Assembly (NCBI GenBank): GCA_017495165.1
Contig: JAFEII010000030.1
Location: 22,190 to 86,189, forward strand
Source of the DNA: Hydromonas sp.
GTDB taxonomy: Bacteria > Pseudomonadota > Gammaproteobacteria > Burkholderiales > Burkholderiaceae
Direction of reading: 5' to 3'
DNA length: 64,000 nt
The position numbers were made by a program, and so were the translations under genes. The notes under the pieces are model-generated. The model was given only the letters and a program-made list of their open reading frames with translations, was not told where the DNA came from and searched no databases. Within the stretch, counting starts at the first letter, position 1. Each line of letters begins with the position of its first letter. This document shows positions 61,479 through 64,000 of this stretch, one piece after another.

Positions 61479-63947
61479 ATGACAACGACTAAAAAAACCA
61501 CCGCAGAACCCACCGAAAACACGGTCGAGGCCGCCAAACCAAAACGTGCGCCCAGAAAAGTTGCCCAACCCATGCCACTGTTGCCTTTGCGCGACGTGGT
61601 TGTTTTGCCGCACATGGTGATTCCACTGTTTGTTGGCCGCGAAAAATCAATTTTGGCGCTTGAAGCAGCCGTTGCCAATGACAGCCAAGTGGTTTTGGTG
61701 GCACAAACCAATCCCGAACAAGACAATCCGCAGGGCGATGATTTGTATGATGTTGCGTGCGTGGCGCGCATTGTGCAAATGCTCAAACTGCCAGATGGCA
61801 CCGTAAAAGTATTGGTTAATGGCGAAAAACGCGCAGCGATTAAAAATATTGTTGAAATCAACGGCTATATGGCCTGTACGCCAACGGTTTTGCCCGACAC
61901 GGACAAGCAACATTCAGAGGTGGAGGCTTTGCGCCGCACGGTGCTCAGTCAATTTGACCAATATGTCAAACTGAACAAAAAAATTCCATCGGAAATTTTA
62001 AACTCACTGGCCAGCATTGATGAAGGCAGCCATTTGGCCGACACCATTGTGGCGCATTTGCCTGTCAAACTCGAAATCAAGCAAGGCTTTTTAGAGACGC
62101 GCAGCGTTGAGCAGCGTTTGCAAGACGTGCTCAAACAACTGGAAGTCGAAATTGACATTTTGCAAGTTGAAAAACGCATCAAAGGGCGCGTTAAAAATCA
62201 AATGGAAAAAAGTCAGCGCGAATATTACCTCAATGAGCAAGTCAAAGCGATTCAAAAAGAGCTGGGCGAGGGCGAAGATGGCGCAGATTTAGAAGAGCTT
62301 GAGAAAAAAATCATTGCCGCTAAAATGAGCCAAGAAGCGTTGGACAAAGCCAATAGCGAACTCAAAAAACTCAAACTCATGTCGCCGATGTCCGCTGAGG
62401 CTGGCGTGGTGCGCAACTATATTGAAACCTTGGTTGGCTTGCCGTGGGCGATAAGCACCAAACCCAACAAAGACATTGCGGCGGCCGAAAAAGTCTTGAA
62501 CGAAGACCATTACGGCCTAGAAAAAGTCAAGGAACGCGTGCTTGAATACCTTGCGGTGCAACAGCGCGTGCAAAAGAATAAATCACCGATTTTGTGTTTG
62601 GTTGGGCCGCCAGGTGTGGGCAAAACTTCGCTGGGGCAATCCATTGCCCGTGCCACCAATCGCAAATTTGTGCGCTTGGCGTTGGGCGGCGTGCGTGATG
62701 AATCTGAGATTCGCGGTCACCGCCGCACGTATATTGGCGCGATGCCCGGCCGCATTATTCAAAGTTTGACCAAGGTTGGCGTGCGCAACCCATTATTTTT
62801 GCTCGATGAAGTGGACAAAATGGGCATGGACATGCGCGGCGACCCTGCGTCGGCGCTGCTTGAAGTGCTTGATCCTGAGCAAAACAACACGTTTTCTGAC
62901 CATTATGTCGAAGTCGATTTTGACTTGTCCGACGTGATGTTTATTGCCACGTCTAATTCGCTCAACATTCCCGGCCCCTTGTTGGACAGGATGGAAGTGA
63001 TTCGCTTGGCAGGTTATACCGAAGACGAAAAACTCTCGATTGCGCAAAAATATTTATTGCCCAAACAAATCAAAAACAACGGTTTAAAGCCGACTGAAAT
63101 CACGGTCAAAGACGAAGCCTTGCTTGATTTGATTCGCTATTACACCCGTGAATCTGGCGTGCGCGGCTTGGAACGTGATATTTCTAAATTGTGCCGTAAA
63201 GCGGTTAAGTTGTTGTTGCTCAACAAAAAACTCAAAAATGTAACGGTTGATAGCAGCAATGTTGAGGTTTACTTGGGCGTGCATCGTTACAGCTACGGCA
63301 TTGCTGAAAAAGAAAACCAAGTGGGTCAAGTCACAGGTTTGGCGTGGACAGAAGTGGGCGGCGAGTTGCTCACGATTGAAACCCAAATCATGCCGGGCAA
63401 AGGCGTGATGATTCGCACCGGTTCATTGGGCGATGTGATGAAAGAATCGGTTGAAATCGCGCGCACCGTGGTGCGCGTGCGCGCCAACAGCCTTGGCATC
63501 AGCAATGCGGTTTTTGAGAAAAAAGACTTCCACGTTCACTTCCCAGAAGGCGCAACGCCCAAAGATGGCCCATCGGCAGGGATTGCGATTGCGACCACGT
63601 TGGTGTCGTCGTTAACTGGGATTGCGGTCAAATCAAACGTGGCGATGACCGGTGAAATCACCTTGCGCGGCGAAGTGTTGCCAATTGGTGGTTTGAAAGA
63701 AAAACTGCTGGCGGCGTTGCGCGGCGGGATTACTGTGGCGCTGATTCCGTTTGAAAACGTCAAAGATTTGGCCGAGATTCCTGAAAACGTCAAACAGGGC
63801 ATTGAAATTATTCCCGTACGCTGGATTGAAGAAGTCTTGGCGCATGCGCTTGAAAAACCGCTTACGCCAATTGTTGAGCCAGAGGTTGCGGTGGATTTGA
63901 GTAAAGCGGTGGTTGAAGCCAAGCCTGCTGAAGGGCTGTCGCACTAA
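61479..63947 (+). CDS. lon: ATP-dependent Lon protease
   Basis: Cytosolic hexameric AAA+ serine protease for quality control and regulated turnover. The 822 residues have an N-terminal substrate domain (about 30-250, LPLLPLRDVVVLPHMVIPLFVGR), the AAA+ module with Walker A GPPGVGKT at 376-383 and LLDEVDKMG, and the protease domain with catalytic dyad S699 (KDGPSAG) and K742 (GGLKEKLLAA). The first 30 residues are a Thr/Pro/Lys-rich extension. GCAAGGAG precedes the ATG at 61479. Upstream, CTTGTTT at 61417-61423 and CCTCAAAT at 61437-61444 loosely resemble a sigma-32 promoter, which would fit heat induction. The remaining 53 bases of the window hold nothing I can support. Confidence 0.97.
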   Translation: MTTTKKTTAEPTENTVEAAKPKRAPRKVAQPMPLLPLRDVVVLPHMVIPLFVGREKSILALEAAVANDSQVVLVAQTNPEQDNPQGDDLYDVACVARIVQMLKLPDGTVKVLVNGEKRAAIKNIVEINGYMACTPTVLPDTDKQHSEVEALRRTVLSQFDQYVKLNKKIPSEILNSLASIDEGSHLADTIVAHLPVKLEIKQGFLETRSVEQRLQDVLKQLEVEIDILQVEKRIKGRVKNQMEKSQREYYLNEQVKAIQKELGEGEDGADLEELEKKIIAAKMSQEALDKANSELKKLKLMSPMSAEAGVVRNYIETLVGLPWAISTKPNKDIAAAEKVLNEDHYGLEKVKERVLEYLAVQQRVQKNKSPILCLVGPPGVGKTSLGQSIARATNRKFVRLALGGVRDESEIRGHRRTYIGAMPGRIIQSLTKVGVRNPLFLLDEVDKMGMDMRGDPASALLEVLDPEQNNTFSDHYVEVDFDLSDVMFIATSNSLNIPGPLLDRMEVIRLAGYTEDEKLSIAQKYLLPKQIKNNGLKPTEITVKDEALLDLIRYYTRESGVRGLERDISKLCRKAVKLLLLNKKLKNVTVDSSNVEVYLGVHRYSYGIAEKENQVGQVTGLAWTEVGGELLTIETQIMPGKGVMIRTGSLGDVMKESVEIARTVVRVRANSLGISNAVFEKKDFHVHFPEGATPKDGPSAGIAIATTLVSSLTGIAVKSNVAMTGEITLRGEVLPIGGLKEKLLAALRGGITVALIPFENVKDLAEIPENVKQGIEIIPVRWIEEVLAHALEKPLTPIVEPEVAVDLSKAVVEAKPAEGLSH

Positions 63948-64000
63948 ATCGGTGCGGCGCCTTTTGTGGGTCATGTAAACGCCTCTTTTGCCCAGTGTGA

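Overview
The window is a chromosomal segment of a Gram-negative bacterium that looks like a betaproteobacterium of the order Burkholderiales. The evidence is gene order: rimP-nusA-infB-rbfA-truB-typA, an hlyC/corB-type gene followed by pilB-pilC-pilD-coaE-zapD-yacG, leuS-lptE-holA, a Porin_4-type trimeric porin, and nrdB-nrdA. Base composition is about 50% GC, low for that order. Almost everything is housekeeping and coding density is high. No tRNA, rRNA, CRISPR array, transposase or prophage gene was seen. The assignment rests on gene order and motifs only; no database search was run.

Layout. 1-6.3 kb: partial thyA and a thioesterase on the minus strand, then miaB, a PHP-domain phosphoesterase, a remnant-like small membrane reading frame, an M50 protease and trpS. 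6.4-15 kb: the transcription/translation operon rimP-nusA-infB-rbfA-truB, with a promoter and a terminator-like hairpin in the rimP leader, then typA. 15-26 kb: a lipocalin, mmsA, radA, an unrecognised exported protein, yggS-proC-rsuA, topB with a histone-like tail, and argB. 26.3-30.3 kb: a two-gene McrBC-type modification-dependent restriction system, the main accessory element. 30.3-34.3 kb: HIT protein, GH65 phosphorylase, uppP. 34.3-41.2 kb: CorC-type protein, type IV pilus assembly genes, coaE, zapD, yacG. 41.3-49.3 kb, all minus strand: leuS-lptE-holA-DUF465-proA-nadC-nadA. 49.4-54.7 kb, minus strand: nrdB, a small low-complexity protein, nrdA, and a porin. 54.9-64 kb: purN, an RsmB/NOP methyltransferase, a single-HKD exported nuclease-like protein, an MscS channel, rlmB, a zinc metallopeptidase behind a structured leader, and lon.

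The most interesting signals are these. (1) The McrB homologue has an EVE/PUA-like domain inserted inside its AAA+ GTPase module, and an in-frame internal ATG with a consensus Shine-Dalgarno exactly where the sensor domain ends. This suggests a short McrB form, as known from E. coli. (2) A 96-nt leader before the zinc metallopeptidase folds on paper into a closed multi-helix junction with a competing, mutually exclusive pairing, like a switch. (3) A family of GTAGGG-headed palindromes (REP/BIME-like) is scattered between genes. (4) A 265-bp AT-rich, divergent block lies inside leuS. (5) A conserved-looking small Ser/Ala/Lys-rich gene sits between nrdB and nrdA.
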